Origin: JBEIGE01 sp040382055
GTDB lineage: Bacteria > Pseudomonadota > Gammaproteobacteria > Burkholderiales > Burkholderiaceae_C
Direction of reading: 5' to 3'
DNA length: 64,000 nt
Assembly: GCA_040382055.1 (NCBI GenBank)
Contig: JBEIGE010000010.1
Location: forward strand, 33,058 to 97,057
In this document: piece by piece, positions 52,254 through 60,390 of the stretch
Layout: every line of letters starts with the position of its first letter
Position numbering within the stretch: position 1 is the first letter of the stretch
Translations under genes and position numbers: made by a program
The notes under the pieces: model-generated
Seen by the model: only the letters and a program-made list of their open reading frames with translations
What the model was told of the DNA's origin: nothing
Databases searched by the model: none

Positions 52254-54542
52254 TTACATCTTCGCCAACACGCCGGGGGCGACGGTCAGTGTCTTTCCAT
52301 CACTAAATTTAACGGTGATGGGTGACTTGCCTGCGTTGAATGCCAGGTATGTTTTGCGGCCGTCCTCTCGTTTGAAAACTGAATAAAGTGTGGTGTCTGC
52401 CGTGGTACTGAAGTCCGGCAGCCCCATTTCCTGCAGGCTCAGCATCCAGTGAAGTGTATGGGAGCGCGTATCGCCTGCTTCTACGCTGCCATGACGATCC
52501 CACTGCGCCAGCGCTGCTTGGGGATCAGCCAGCGCCAGGTACTTTGCAAAGACATCCTGCCACACGTCTTTTGGAGGCCTATTGGGTGGAAACTTGCCAA
52601 TGGCGTTGTAGCTATCGGTTTCGGCTTTCAATGTGCCGACATTGCGTTTCACATAGACCGGATCACGACCGTGGTAGATCGAGAACGTCGTCACAGGCAA
52701 CAGGTTGATGCCCTTGGTCTGGCGAGGCTCATCAGTCCACCATGTCTTGTGGGCATACCTCCCGCCAAACACCCAGCTGGCTTCGACATTCTTGTATTCG
52801 GGGGGGAACACTTGCCCATGGATGTCAAACCAATAATGACTGACAGCGTCAATCTCGGTGGTGTAGAGGTAGATGCCGAGGTCGCGCAACTCACGATTGC
52901 CTGTGACCTCGCCCCAAAGAATGAGACTTGCCCACGCGCCGATCGCCTCGGAGGTGGACTCCTGTCCGTTGCCAAAATCGTAAAGGCCAACTCCCGAAGC
53001 CATAGAGAATCCAGAATACTGGTCAAAAGGTCGCAAGAACGGATAGTCAGGGCGGCCCCGCTCAGTCGTGGCGATATCGGCCACCATCATGTCCACGATG
53101 CCACCCCATTTATCTTTGGCTCCCCAGCTTGGATCGCGAAGTGTGATCTCCGCAGCCGCACGGATCCAGTAGAACCAATGGAAGTGATGGTCGTTCATTT
53201 CGGCGACAGAGAAGAATTCGTCTGGGTACCCGACCAGTGTTCCAAGCCGTTTGTCGTAGTGCAAGTAGCTGCGACCAGTACCGCCAAACCACCACTCCAT
53301 GCGGTCCTTGACCAGCTGCAAAAGCTGGTCGCGCATAGCAAGGTCACCCTGCTGCTCGGCCACTGCAGCAAGCCCGGTGGCCCTTGTAAGTCCCTTGCCT
53401 TGCCAATAAGCGCTGACCCGCCAATCGTCGTTATTTTCCCTGATGGGAATCAACTCGCGACGTTTGCGAAAGTCGACTTTGAGCAAATCGCTGAGTTCCT
53501 TGGCCCCAGCGCCATCTTTCAGACCCGGCCAATGCGGCAATATGCCGTGGTAAATGCGTTCGATCTTGAATTGGTTCGCCGCGAGTAGGCGAATCTTGCC
53601 CCTGATGCTGTCGTAGGAAGGGCCTAGTTTCCCCTCCACTGAGGCGTTTTTAAACCATTGGTGGGGGTACAGCCCGAGCAGTGGTCCGTTGTCAGGGCCT
53701 TCCATCACACGCGTCTTGGCTGTGAAGGTAGTTTCGACTTTGCTGGTCGCAGGATCAAACTTCCATTCGACCCGGGTGTCTTGCAGAAATGCATAGGCGT
53801 GGTGGGTGAGCAAAGCAAGACTTTCCGCTCGCTCGTCCGGAAGCGCTGCGGCTGACAGGTAACCCGCACCCTGCGGCATGCGTCCGATCCATTCGGATGC
53901 TGAGGATTGCTCCCATTTCACGCCGGATGGACCGAAAATCGCATATGGCTTTGCGCCGATGCGCAATGCAAGCACCCGGGCATCCGTGGTGGTACCTATG
54001 CGCTCGCCAGCAGTTGGCAATTTGATCCGGACATCTCCACGAGACAACGTAATGTGCGCATAAGGGCTGCCATGCGCTACGGTAACCTGCATCTGATCGG
54101 CACCACGGTCCATCGCGATGTCTATTGCCCAGTCCGTTGCCCTGGCCAGCTTGGCAGGACCTGGTTCAAAAGCAACCGGAGAAATAACCAAGGCATCCGA
54201 ATGGGGATAGTGAATTTCGTTTTCACGAAAATCCGTCGGCACAACTTTCTTGCTGGGCAAAGCCAGCTCCAGCCCGGCAGGCGTAGTCTTGACCGTTAGC
54301 GGATGCGCGAAGAGTGCTTCGGGCTTGGGGTTGAAGATAAGGGTTGAATACCATTGATTTGTGGGCGCAGCTTGTTTGAGCATCGCCTCGGTTCGGAACG
54401 GTGCCAAAGGTGGAGGCTTGTCACCCGCCTTGGGCGAAGCGTAGTAGGTCCCAGAGCCCACCTTGACCGGTTGGGCCTGTGTGGCGTGCATTGCGCAAAG
54501 CGCGACAATGACTGCGGAAGCGTGGCGGGTGAACATTCGCAT
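52254..54542 (-). CDS. Exported GH81 endo-beta-1,3-glucanase
   Basis: About 762 residues from the ATG at 54542, which has GAGGA about eight bases upstream; longer frames run through the operator. A signal peptide (MRMFTRHASAVIVALCAMHATQAQ) is followed by the GH81 N-terminal beta-sandwich (APTNQWYSTLIFNPKPEALFAHPL) and the (alpha/alpha)6 barrel. The barrel has YHGILPHW, AEMNDHHFHWFYWIRAAAEI and the catalytic-Glu region GNGQESTSEAIGAW. GH81 enzymes cut beta-1,3-glucan chains internally. With Sec export and no lipobox it is periplasmic or secreted. Confidence 0.92.
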   Translation of the reverse strand: MRMFTRHASAVIVALCAMHATQAQPVKVGSGTYYASPKAGDKPPPLAPFRTEAMLKQAAPTNQWYSTLIFNPKPEALFAHPLTVKTTPAGLELALPSKKVVPTDFRENEIHYPHSDALVISPVAFEPGPAKLARATDWAIDIAMDRGADQMQVTVAHGSPYAHITLSRGDVRIKLPTAGERIGTTTDARVLALRIGAKPYAIFGPSGVKWEQSSASEWIGRMPQGAGYLSAAALPDERAESLALLTHHAYAFLQDTRVEWKFDPATSKVETTFTAKTRVMEGPDNGPLLGLYPHQWFKNASVEGKLGPSYDSIRGKIRLLAANQFKIERIYHGILPHWPGLKDGAGAKELSDLLKVDFRKRRELIPIRENNDDWRVSAYWQGKGLTRATGLAAVAEQQGDLAMRDQLLQLVKDRMEWWFGGTGRSYLHYDKRLGTLVGYPDEFFSVAEMNDHHFHWFYWIRAAAEITLRDPSWGAKDKWGGIVDMMVADIATTERGRPDYPFLRPFDQYSGFSMASGVGLYDFGNGQESTSEAIGAWASLILWGEVTGNRELRDLGIYLYTTEIDAVSHYWFDIHGQVFPPEYKNVEASWVFGGRYAHKTWWTDEPRQTKGINLLPVTTFSIYHGRDPVYVKRNVGTLKAETDSYNAIGKFPPNRPPKDVWQDVFAKYLALADPQAALAQWDRHGSVEAGDTRSHTLHWMLSLQEMGLPDFSTTADTTLYSVFKREDGRKTYLAFNAGKSPITVKFSDGKTLTVAPGVLAKM

Positions 54543-54587
54543 GGGGAGTTCCTCGAAGAAGCAATTTCTCGTACCAGAGCATGATAT

Positions 54588-54601
54588 TGAAAGCGCTTTC
54601 A
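54588..54601. promoter_or_regulatory. LacI-type operator 3 upstream of GH81
   Basis: Exact TGAAAGCGCTTTCA core, 46 bp upstream of the GH81 start, in the 138-bp gap after the GH16 lipoprotein gene. It gives the GH81-P4H unit its own repressor-controlled promoter. Confidence 0.84.
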
Positions 54602-54680
54602 TAACGGGATACTGGTTTACCCGTACACAAGTGAAAAGCGAAACCAACTCCAGCAGATAACCCAACAGTGGTTCCCTAGA

Positions 54681-55559
54681 CTAATTTTTGTAGACTCTGA
54701 CATAGTCAACTACCATCGCATCCCGAGTAAAACTCGGAGGTATTGATCCACCAAGATCTCCTCCCATGGCTAGATTGAGTATCAGGTACTGAGGTTGATC
54801 AAAGGGCCATTGCAGATAGTTCTGTTTTACATCAGATAGCTTAGGGTTGGTATAAGTGAAATACACAACATCGTTAACGCCAATTTGAATCTGATCGGGA
54901 GTCCAGTTGACCTGATAGTTATGAAACTCAGTACAGGCGGTCGGCAGAGAACGACTCGCGCCTTTTGAAACGCCCAGTGTGCCATTGGTCCAGTTGAATG
55001 CGCGTGTGTGTAACGTCCCCAAAATCTCCTGTTTGTCGCTGGCCCTGACTCCGCGTTGCTCCAGCAAATCAATCTCCCCATCGTCAGGCCACGTTCCCCC
55101 CGTCCCAAGCATCCATATGGCTGGCCAAGTTCCTAGCCCACATGGCATCTTGGCACGAACTTCTACAAACCCATATGTAAAGACGAATTTTTCCCGCGTA
55201 ATGAGGCGGGCTGAAGTAAAGTCCTGTCCGCCGAAGTCTGTTGCTGTTAACAAACGTTCACGCAAAGCCTTTATCTCCAAGAGTCCACCAATGACTTGTG
55301 AATTCTCTAGACGTCCGTTTGCGTAGTACTGTTTTTCATTGTTGTACCAGCCAACCTTATTGCGTTCAGTGTCGTAATTCCACTTGGAATCATCTGGTAA
55401 ACCCGGTGTATTGAATTCATCCGACCAAACGAGTGTGCGACCTGTAGAAGCAGGCGCAGGAGCGACAGATTCCCCGCCTCCACCGCCGCAAGCAACAAGG
55501 CAGATTAAAGCACTAGCGAATAAACTGACTGCCGATAGATTAATGCGGTGCCTCACCAC
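54681..55559 (-). CDS. GH16 lipoprotein beta-1,3-glucanase
   Basis: 292 residues. A signal peptide with lipobox CLVACGGGGG (Cys about 24) and a short Pro/Ala/Ser linker lead to the GH16 jelly-roll. TLVWSDEFNTPGLPDDSKWNYD, VRAKMPCGLGTWPAIWML and the catalytic DDGEIDLLEQRG (Glu about 162 and 167) are seen; the end is AMVVDYVRVYKN. The start is a GTG that overlaps the stop of a small upstream frame by one base (TAGTG). It probably sits on the outer membrane and makes the first cuts in the glucan. Confidence 0.9.
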   Translation of the reverse strand: MVRHRINLSAVSLFASALICLVACGGGGGESVAPAPASTGRTLVWSDEFNTPGLPDDSKWNYDTERNKVGWYNNEKQYYANGRLENSQVIGGLLEIKALRERLLTATDFGGQDFTSARLITREKFVFTYGFVEVRAKMPCGLGTWPAIWMLGTGGTWPDDGEIDLLEQRGVRASDKQEILGTLHTRAFNWTNGTLGVSKGASRSLPTACTEFHNYQVNWTPDQIQIGVNDVVYFTYTNPKLSDVKQNYLQWPFDQPQYLILNLAMGGDLGGSIPPSFTRDAMVVDYVRVYKN

Positions 55560-55843
55560 TATTGAACTACTTTTTGAGTTTCGCAGGCGCGACTGTCAAC
55601 GTCAATGACCTCACCCAAGGACTTCGCCTGTTCAAGATACGCTAACGTGGCTTTTCCAAGAACACAGCGCAACTCATGACGGTGTTTGCGCTGATTAATT
55701 TGTCGATGGAACGCAGGCAACTCTTGGCAGCACGGGGATGATTGCGCATGTATCACGGTCAAGCACCCATCCAAGCCCGCAAGAGGTCCTGATTCAGGGC
55801 AAATACGCTCAGGACATAGGTGAAATGGCGCTTGCTGTTTCAT
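55559..55843 (-). CDS. Small hypothetical Cys/His-rich reading frame, doubtful
   Basis: 94 codons, unrecognised. The translation has seven Cys (for example ICPESG, GCLTVIHAQSSPCCQE, HELRCVLG) and no signal peptide. In favour: it starts with ATG, runs up to and overlaps the GH16 start by one base, and follows operator 4. Against: no good ribosome site and unusual composition. It may be a coupling leader peptide or chance. Confidence 0.3.
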   Translation of the reverse strand: MKQQAPFHLCPERICPESGPLAGLDGCLTVIHAQSSPCCQELPAFHRQINQRKHRHELRCVLGKATLAYLEQAKSLGEVIDVDSRACETQKVVQ

Positions 55844-56024
55844 TGCGTGAACTTTTTAACCTCAACTCTCGCAAACGAAGGGTTTGTGCAGACCTTCCCT
55901 AGAAGCAATGGTTCGCTTCCGGTAGAAGTACGACATGTGCAGTAAATTGCCAAAAAAGTTATGGGTTGGAACGACCGTGGCACTGTGAAGGTCCTCGCTG
56001 ATGTCGTGAAAAGTGCAATATTAA

Positions 56025-56038
56025 TGAAAGCGCTTTCA
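56025..56038. promoter_or_regulatory. LacI-type operator 4 upstream of the GH16 lipoprotein
   Basis: TGAAAGCGCTTTCA core, extended by one A/T pair on each side. The GH16 start is about 465 bp away, so a long leader or the doubtful 94-codon frame lies between. Confidence 0.83.
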
Positions 56039-56181
56039 TATCGGCTTAAATAATTTCCCTTAATGGAATACCCTTGGCCCAAACTCAATTGGTCCCCGTT
56101 TAAAGATATTTAACGGTAGCTACAACAAAAATTGTGCAAGCGGTCAAATGAGAGGTTAGGGTAAACACGGCTTACCCAGTG

Positions 56182-56211
56182 TTGACTATGGGTTGAAGAT
56201 TCAGTTATTCT
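56182..56211 (+). promoter_or_regulatory. Sigma-70 promoter of the porin-GH17 operon
   Basis: TTGACT (56182-56187), 18-base spacer, TATTCT (56206-56211), with operator 5 three bases downstream: the same layout as at operator 1. Confidence 0.72.
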
Positions 56212-56213
56212 AA

Positions 56214-56227
56214 TGAAAGCGCTTTCA
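56214..56227. promoter_or_regulatory. LacI-type operator 5 at the porin promoter
   Basis: Exact TGAAAGCGCTTTCA core immediately after the -10 box of the porin promoter and 50 bp before the porin ATG. Confidence 0.85.
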
Positions 56228-56276
56228 ATTATTTTTGATGTGGTCTTCATAGGACACAAACCCCACGGGGAATTTC

Positions 56277-57653
56277 ATGAAAAACCGATTTATCTGCAAA
56301 AGCATTAAGCCTTTTCGCAAGGTTCAATGTGGGCTTGCTCTAGCCATATACGTATCAACAACCGCCAGTTATGCCATCGATTTCGGCCCCGATGGCATGT
56401 TCACTTTGACGGGCTTTGGTCAAGTAACTACAGGACTTCAAGGTAACTACTGCCAAGATTGCCAAGTGGCTCCCTCAACCGTGTCGAAACAACTTAAATC
56501 AGCGGACGCCATCATCCCGGGCCAAAACTATAAATCGGTCGGAACAACTTTCTGGCAGGTTCAGCCGTACTTGACCGCCAAATACAATCTGGGTGGGGGG
56601 TATGAGATTTCAGGCATGCTTAGTCAACGCTGGCGTGCCATCGCCGTTAATGGTGCCAGCCCTGAAACGCGTTATGGTGGTACCGTTGATGTTCCAGATT
56701 ACTGGGCAGAAAAGAACGTTGCATTAAGCCATCAAGACTACGGTAGCTTGCGAGTTGGTTCTATGACAACACGCGCATGGTCTGTGTCTGATTTCCCTTA
56801 TGGAACCAATGTTGATCTGGCATATGCATGGGCATCCAGCGGTGCGGGTTACGGCTTGCTTGCTAACGCAATTCGGGTTGGAACGCGAAAATTTGATGTG
56901 AATGAAGGTGACCTTTTTTTAGAAGTCACCTATGACCAGGGCAACACAAATTTCAAACGACTGAAGCCTGCTTTTTTTGAGATATACGCTCAATATTACA
57001 AAGGGGGGTTGGTAGTTGATGCCATGTATCAGGATGCAACTAACGGCGGGGCTGGCGCTTGGGGCAAGGCGCCATTTAGTGGGGTGACGCCGTTCTCTCA
57101 AGATGACACTTACGTCAGCCCGAGCGGAACTCAGTTTGAGGGCAACAAACAGAGTATCGCCGTGATCATGGCACGCTATCAACTCAATGCAAGAACTGAA
57201 ATATCAGGCGGGGTGCGTCGGAATTACTGGAGCGGGGCCAGCGTGGTTTTTAACCCGGCAACGCAGTGGACCAGCGCATTCAATGTAGATTACACCAACC
57301 CGTTAGCTACGAGTAATCCTGGCTATTCCGCAGTGTCTGCTGACTTGATGCTGGGCCTACGCTACCGCATGGATCGGTGGACATTCATCACGGGCATGGT
57401 TTACCTGGGAACTGCAGATACCAAAAATCCAAGCGATCGTGGTCAAAATAACTCGGCGTTGATTAACACTCTGGGTGCGAGATATGAGTATGCGAAAAAT
57501 TTGCAACTTGAAACCACATTAGGAATGGTGCAGTACGCAAAGCAGGGACTCTCGCCCATGTCCATGCCAGGTAACGCGTCGTTTAGCAATGTGGACTCGC
57601 GCATAGCCACCAACGGCAACTGGGTGACCTTTGGCACGGTTTACCGCTTTTAA
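56277..57653 (+). CDS. Outer-membrane porin, probable glucan-oligosaccharide channel
   Basis: 458 residues. A signal peptide ends about ASYA. The mature protein opens IDFGPDGMFTLTGFGQVTTGLQGNYC, alternates polar and aromatic residues through many predicted beta strands (VQPYLTAKYNLGGGYEISGMLSQRWRAIAV) and ends in Phe (GTVYRF), the outer-membrane C-terminal signal. No strong match to a named porin family was recognised. Its promoter-operator and the GH17 lipoprotein gene 12 bp downstream point to uptake of beta-glucan oligosaccharides. Confidence 0.82.
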   Translation: MKNRFICKSIKPFRKVQCGLALAIYVSTTASYAIDFGPDGMFTLTGFGQVTTGLQGNYCQDCQVAPSTVSKQLKSADAIIPGQNYKSVGTTFWQVQPYLTAKYNLGGGYEISGMLSQRWRAIAVNGASPETRYGGTVDVPDYWAEKNVALSHQDYGSLRVGSMTTRAWSVSDFPYGTNVDLAYAWASSGAGYGLLANAIRVGTRKFDVNEGDLFLEVTYDQGNTNFKRLKPAFFEIYAQYYKGGLVVDAMYQDATNGGAGAWGKAPFSGVTPFSQDDTYVSPSGTQFEGNKQSIAVIMARYQLNARTEISGGVRRNYWSGASVVFNPATQWTSAFNVDYTNPLATSNPGYSAVSADLMLGLRYRMDRWTFITGMVYLGTADTKNPSDRGQNNSALINTLGARYEYAKNLQLETTLGMVQYAKQGLSPMSMPGNASFSNVDSRIATNGNWVTFGTVYRF

Positions 57654-57665
57654 GGCAATACGGAA

Positions 57666-59567
57666 ATGAACATAGTCAATAATTCTTTCGATCCTGAAAT
57701 ATCTTTGCCTTTGAAGGTAATCCAGTCACACAACCCCTTTGCTTTTGTCAATTTTTCAGCTGCCATTATTTGTTTGGGTTTATCTCTGATATTGGGGGGC
57801 TGTGGTGGCGGTGGAACAACTGCCGATCAAAGTACAGATGGCCTGAGTCCTGCCAGTGCCACTGGACTTCGTGCCTTTCCGAGCGCTTTTACTACACGAA
57901 AAGCTGTTGCCTACTCGCCGTATCGTACGTCCGCAACGGTTGATGACCGCGCATCCGAGAATATTACAGACCAACAAGTCAAGGAAGATCTTGATCTTCT
58001 TCGAACAGCAGGCATTGGACTCATTCGTCTTTTTGACAGTTCAGACAAGGTTGCATTACGCACCCTCAGAGTGATTAGCGACAACAGCATGGACATCAAA
58101 GTAATGCTGGGAATATATGTGAATTCTTTTGAGAACGAGACGAATGCAGTTAAGCGCGCTAGCATCCAGGCGGGTAACGAAGACGAAATGGCACGTGGGG
58201 TGTCACTGGCAAAAGCTTATCCCAATCAGATAGTTGCTGTTAGTGTTGGTAATGAAACAATGGTGTCTTGGTCATTTGTACCCATATCAACCAAAACCAT
58301 GGCTGGGTATATCAAGACCGTTCGCGATCAGATAAATCAACCGGTAACAACTGACGACAACTGGGCTTTCTACGCTGGCCAAGCTAGAAATGCATCCGAT
58401 CAGGCGGCAGATATTTTCCGGCAAATTGACTTTGCCTCTATTCACACGTACTCCATTGAAGACGCGTTGTACAGCAACTTTTCAGACACCGATACCTTGC
58501 CTGATTGGGACTGGCAGCAAAAAGGTGTTACTGACCTTACTCGCCGCGCGAGTGCCATGATGGATGCTGCGATCGGAAAGACCAAAAGTGACTACGCAGC
58601 TGTGCGATCGTACCTAGACAAAAATGGCCGCTCCAACATGCCAATTATCATTGGTGAAACGGGCTGGAAGGCAGCCGACCCTAGCGGCACCTCTCGCTAT
58701 AAATTCCTAGGCCATCCTGCAAATCAAAAAATGTATTACACCCGTCTTCTGGATTGGGCTGTCGCGTCCCGAGGCGACTCTGGGCCGAAAGGTATTGTGT
58801 ATTTCGAGGCGTTTGACGAACCCTGGAAAGGCACCGACGATAAATGGGGGTTGTTCAATGTGGCACGGGAGGCCAGATGCGCAGCACAGGTTCTTAATCC
58901 TTCTGCTACTTGGGTAAAAGACAACAGTAAATCCTGTGACGAAACTGCCGCCTTGTATTATGTTCCGCCAGTACTTAATACCGCTATAACTCAATCAAGT
59001 TTTATTATTCACTCAGAGACAGAAACTAATTGGCCTGTTGGCATGCGGGCCGATGCGTATCAGACCGGAACATTCACTTTGGGTTACCCTTTGACGGGTG
59101 ATTCAGTTTCTTCTGACCAAGCGGGGACTTTGGGAGCAAGTCACTATATATCGCTATCAGGCTTCAACAACAGTGCGGGTTATGGCTGGGGGCTTTTGTG
59201 GCAATCCTCTGCCACTACACCAGCCTCAGCAAATTTGTCAAACTTTGCTAATGGTTCGATTCGCTTCAGCATCAAGACTGCATATTTAGGATCCCTACGG
59301 GTTGGGATTTCCAGCGATACGGACCTGGGTCGGCCTGTTGAAGCGAACGTTTTGATCTCCAACGGTAACTATGGCTATTGCAACACCGGCTCTGTCTGGT
59401 GCGATGTAACTATTCCGCTGTCAGCCTTCAAGGCCGCCAACCCGGCGCTGGATCTGCGTTACGTTCTCACCAGATTCTCCATTTCGGATATTTGGTCTGC
59501 TACGGGCAATGTCGCAAGAACGGGCATGCCGGAGATCCGTTTGGACCGTATTTTCTGGATTCAGTAA
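57666..59567 (+). CDS. GH17 lipoprotein with C-terminal beta-module
   Basis: 633 residues. Long N-terminus, then lipobox LILGGCGGGG (Cys about 46). The GH17 domain (about residues 75-415) has acid/base Glu in AVSVGNETMV and nucleophile in IIIGETGW, with IHTYSIEDALYSNF and FEAFDEPWKGT. A C-terminal beta-sandwich (about 440-633; YGWGLLWQSSATTPASANLSNFANGSIRFSIKT...IRLDRIFWIQ) resembles the ExoP-type/galactose-binding-like module of beta-glucan exo-enzymes. It follows the porin in one operon. Likely cell-surface processing of laminarin to oligosaccharides. Confidence 0.9.
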   Translation: MNIVNNSFDPEISLPLKVIQSHNPFAFVNFSAAIICLGLSLILGGCGGGGTTADQSTDGLSPASATGLRAFPSAFTTRKAVAYSPYRTSATVDDRASENITDQQVKEDLDLLRTAGIGLIRLFDSSDKVALRTLRVISDNSMDIKVMLGIYVNSFENETNAVKRASIQAGNEDEMARGVSLAKAYPNQIVAVSVGNETMVSWSFVPISTKTMAGYIKTVRDQINQPVTTDDNWAFYAGQARNASDQAADIFRQIDFASIHTYSIEDALYSNFSDTDTLPDWDWQQKGVTDLTRRASAMMDAAIGKTKSDYAAVRSYLDKNGRSNMPIIIGETGWKAADPSGTSRYKFLGHPANQKMYYTRLLDWAVASRGDSGPKGIVYFEAFDEPWKGTDDKWGLFNVAREARCAAQVLNPSATWVKDNSKSCDETAALYYVPPVLNTAITQSSFIIHSETETNWPVGMRADAYQTGTFTLGYPLTGDSVSSDQAGTLGASHYISLSGFNNSAGYGWGLLWQSSATTPASANLSNFANGSIRFSIKTAYLGSLRVGISSDTDLGRPVEANVLISNGNYGYCNTGSVWCDVTIPLSAFKAANPALDLRYVLTRFSISDIWSATGNVARTGMPEIRLDRIFWIQ

Positions 59568-59658
59568 GAAGGTCCGCCCTCTGACTTCGCCCCTGACCCG
59601 GATTCCTTGCCACTCAGAAGTTAGTATTTCCGGCTGATTGTTGCTCTGAAGAATAGGT

Positions 59659-60110
59659 TTAAACCCGTTCTTCGGAGCGAACTCCTTGGGTGTCTGCCAG
59701 ACAAGGGCACTTAGAGGCTAGACTAGTTTCAGAAGCGCGCCAATCCTCAATAATTGCTCTGGCGTCTTGCCAGCTCATGAACCAGTGTTCGTTCTTCAAG
59801 CACTCCTTGCGCAGACGGCCATTGAAGCTTTCAATCATGGCGCTGTCTGTAGGTTTCCCAAGCGTGCTGAAGTCCAGTTCCACGCTGCGTTCATAACCTG
59901 GTTGGCCATCAGATCTGTTGCCAGCTCACGCTTGCGCGAAGGCTTCAAAGATTTTTTGCCAGTACGTCCTGCAGCATGGCTTTTCCCAGGCTGAGATTGG
60001 CGGCAAGCCGCTCGAGCTTGTTCTTCTCTTCCTCCAGTTGTCGCAGTCGCCTCAACTCAGATGGGCTTAACCCGCCGTATTTCGGACGCCCTTTATTAAA
60101 CGTGTCATCA
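59659..60110 (-). pseudogene. IS3-family transposase remnant (OrfA tail fused to OrfB tail)
   Basis: From high to low coordinates the minus strand encodes an OrfA-like piece (RPKYGGLSPSELRRLRQLEE...LSLGKAMLQDVLAKN, then a stop). A frameshifted OrfB start (KPSRKRELATDLM) follows, then directly the OrfB C-terminal rve segment (ELDFSTLGKPTDSAMIESFNGRLRKECL...HWFMSWQDARAIIEDWRA). The central catalytic part of OrfB is missing and the frame is broken, so it is dead. Confidence 0.8.
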
Positions 60111-60202
60111 CTGTTGCCCAGTTAGGGACAAATCTCGTCATGCTTTATCCCCAACTCAGCTTGATTGATTGAGGGTAAATGCCGGAAAAGACGTATGGAA
60201 AC

Positions 60203-60238
60203 AAAAAAGCCCCGACTTCACAGGGAAATCAGGGCTTC
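60203..60238 (-). terminator. Terminator downstream of tRNA-Ser
   Basis: On the minus strand, a stem AAGCCC / GGGCTT with an inner GATTTC/GAAGTC helix is followed by six T. It lies about 46 bp after the tRNA 3' end, on the island side of the repeat. Confidence 0.8.
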
Positions 60239-60281
60239 TAGGAGATTAACTTATACGGTTGGAGACCGAAGAAACCTTATC

Positions 60282-60303
60282 ACTGGCGGAGCAGGCGGGA
60301 TTC
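60282..60303. repeat. 22-bp tRNA-Ser 3' repeat (proximal attachment site)
   Basis: Identical to 36933-36954 and in the same orientation; it forms the 3' end of the intact tRNA gene. The two copies bracket the beta-glucan island. Confidence 0.85.
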
Positions 60304-60373
60304 GAACCCGCGGTGGGTTTAACCCCACGCACGCTTTCCAGGCGTGTGACTTAAACCGCTCATCCACCGCTCC
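60284..60373 (-). tRNA. tRNA-Ser (anticodon GGA)
   Basis: 90 nt including encoded CCA. Acceptor GGAGCGG pairs with CTGCTCC (one G-U), discriminator G. Anticodon stem CACGC/GCGTG encloses loop CTGGAAA (anticodon GGA), with a long class II variable arm (CGTGGGGTTAAACCCACCG) and T-arm CGGGTTCGAATCCCG. It decodes UCC/UCU. Its 5' end lies 17 bp after the stop of the upstream binding-protein gene, so it may be processed from that transcript. Its 3' end is the island attachment site. Confidence 0.96.
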
Positions 60374-60390
60374 AGTGACTGTAGTTTAAC

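Larger units (their letters stand above)
55844..56276. other. Divergent control region between GH16 lipoprotein and porin operons
   Basis: 433 bp without a supported gene. It contains two LacI-type operators (56025 and 56214), one facing each side, and a plus-strand promoter at 56182-56211. An 82-codon minus frame spans operator 4 and is not credible. Confidence 0.7.
59568..60283. other. Island right border region
   Basis: 716 bp without an intact gene. It holds the degenerate IS3 transposase (about 59659-60110) and a strong minus-strand terminator at 60203-60238, and ends at the tRNA-Ser gene. No integrase gene is present. Confidence 0.7.

Noticed and set aside
52449..53588. 379-codon plus-strand open frame
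   Set aside because: Antisense to the GH81 catalytic region; no family features.
55840..56088. 82-codon minus-strand frame
   Set aside because: It covers operator 4 and the presumed promoter and has no coding character.
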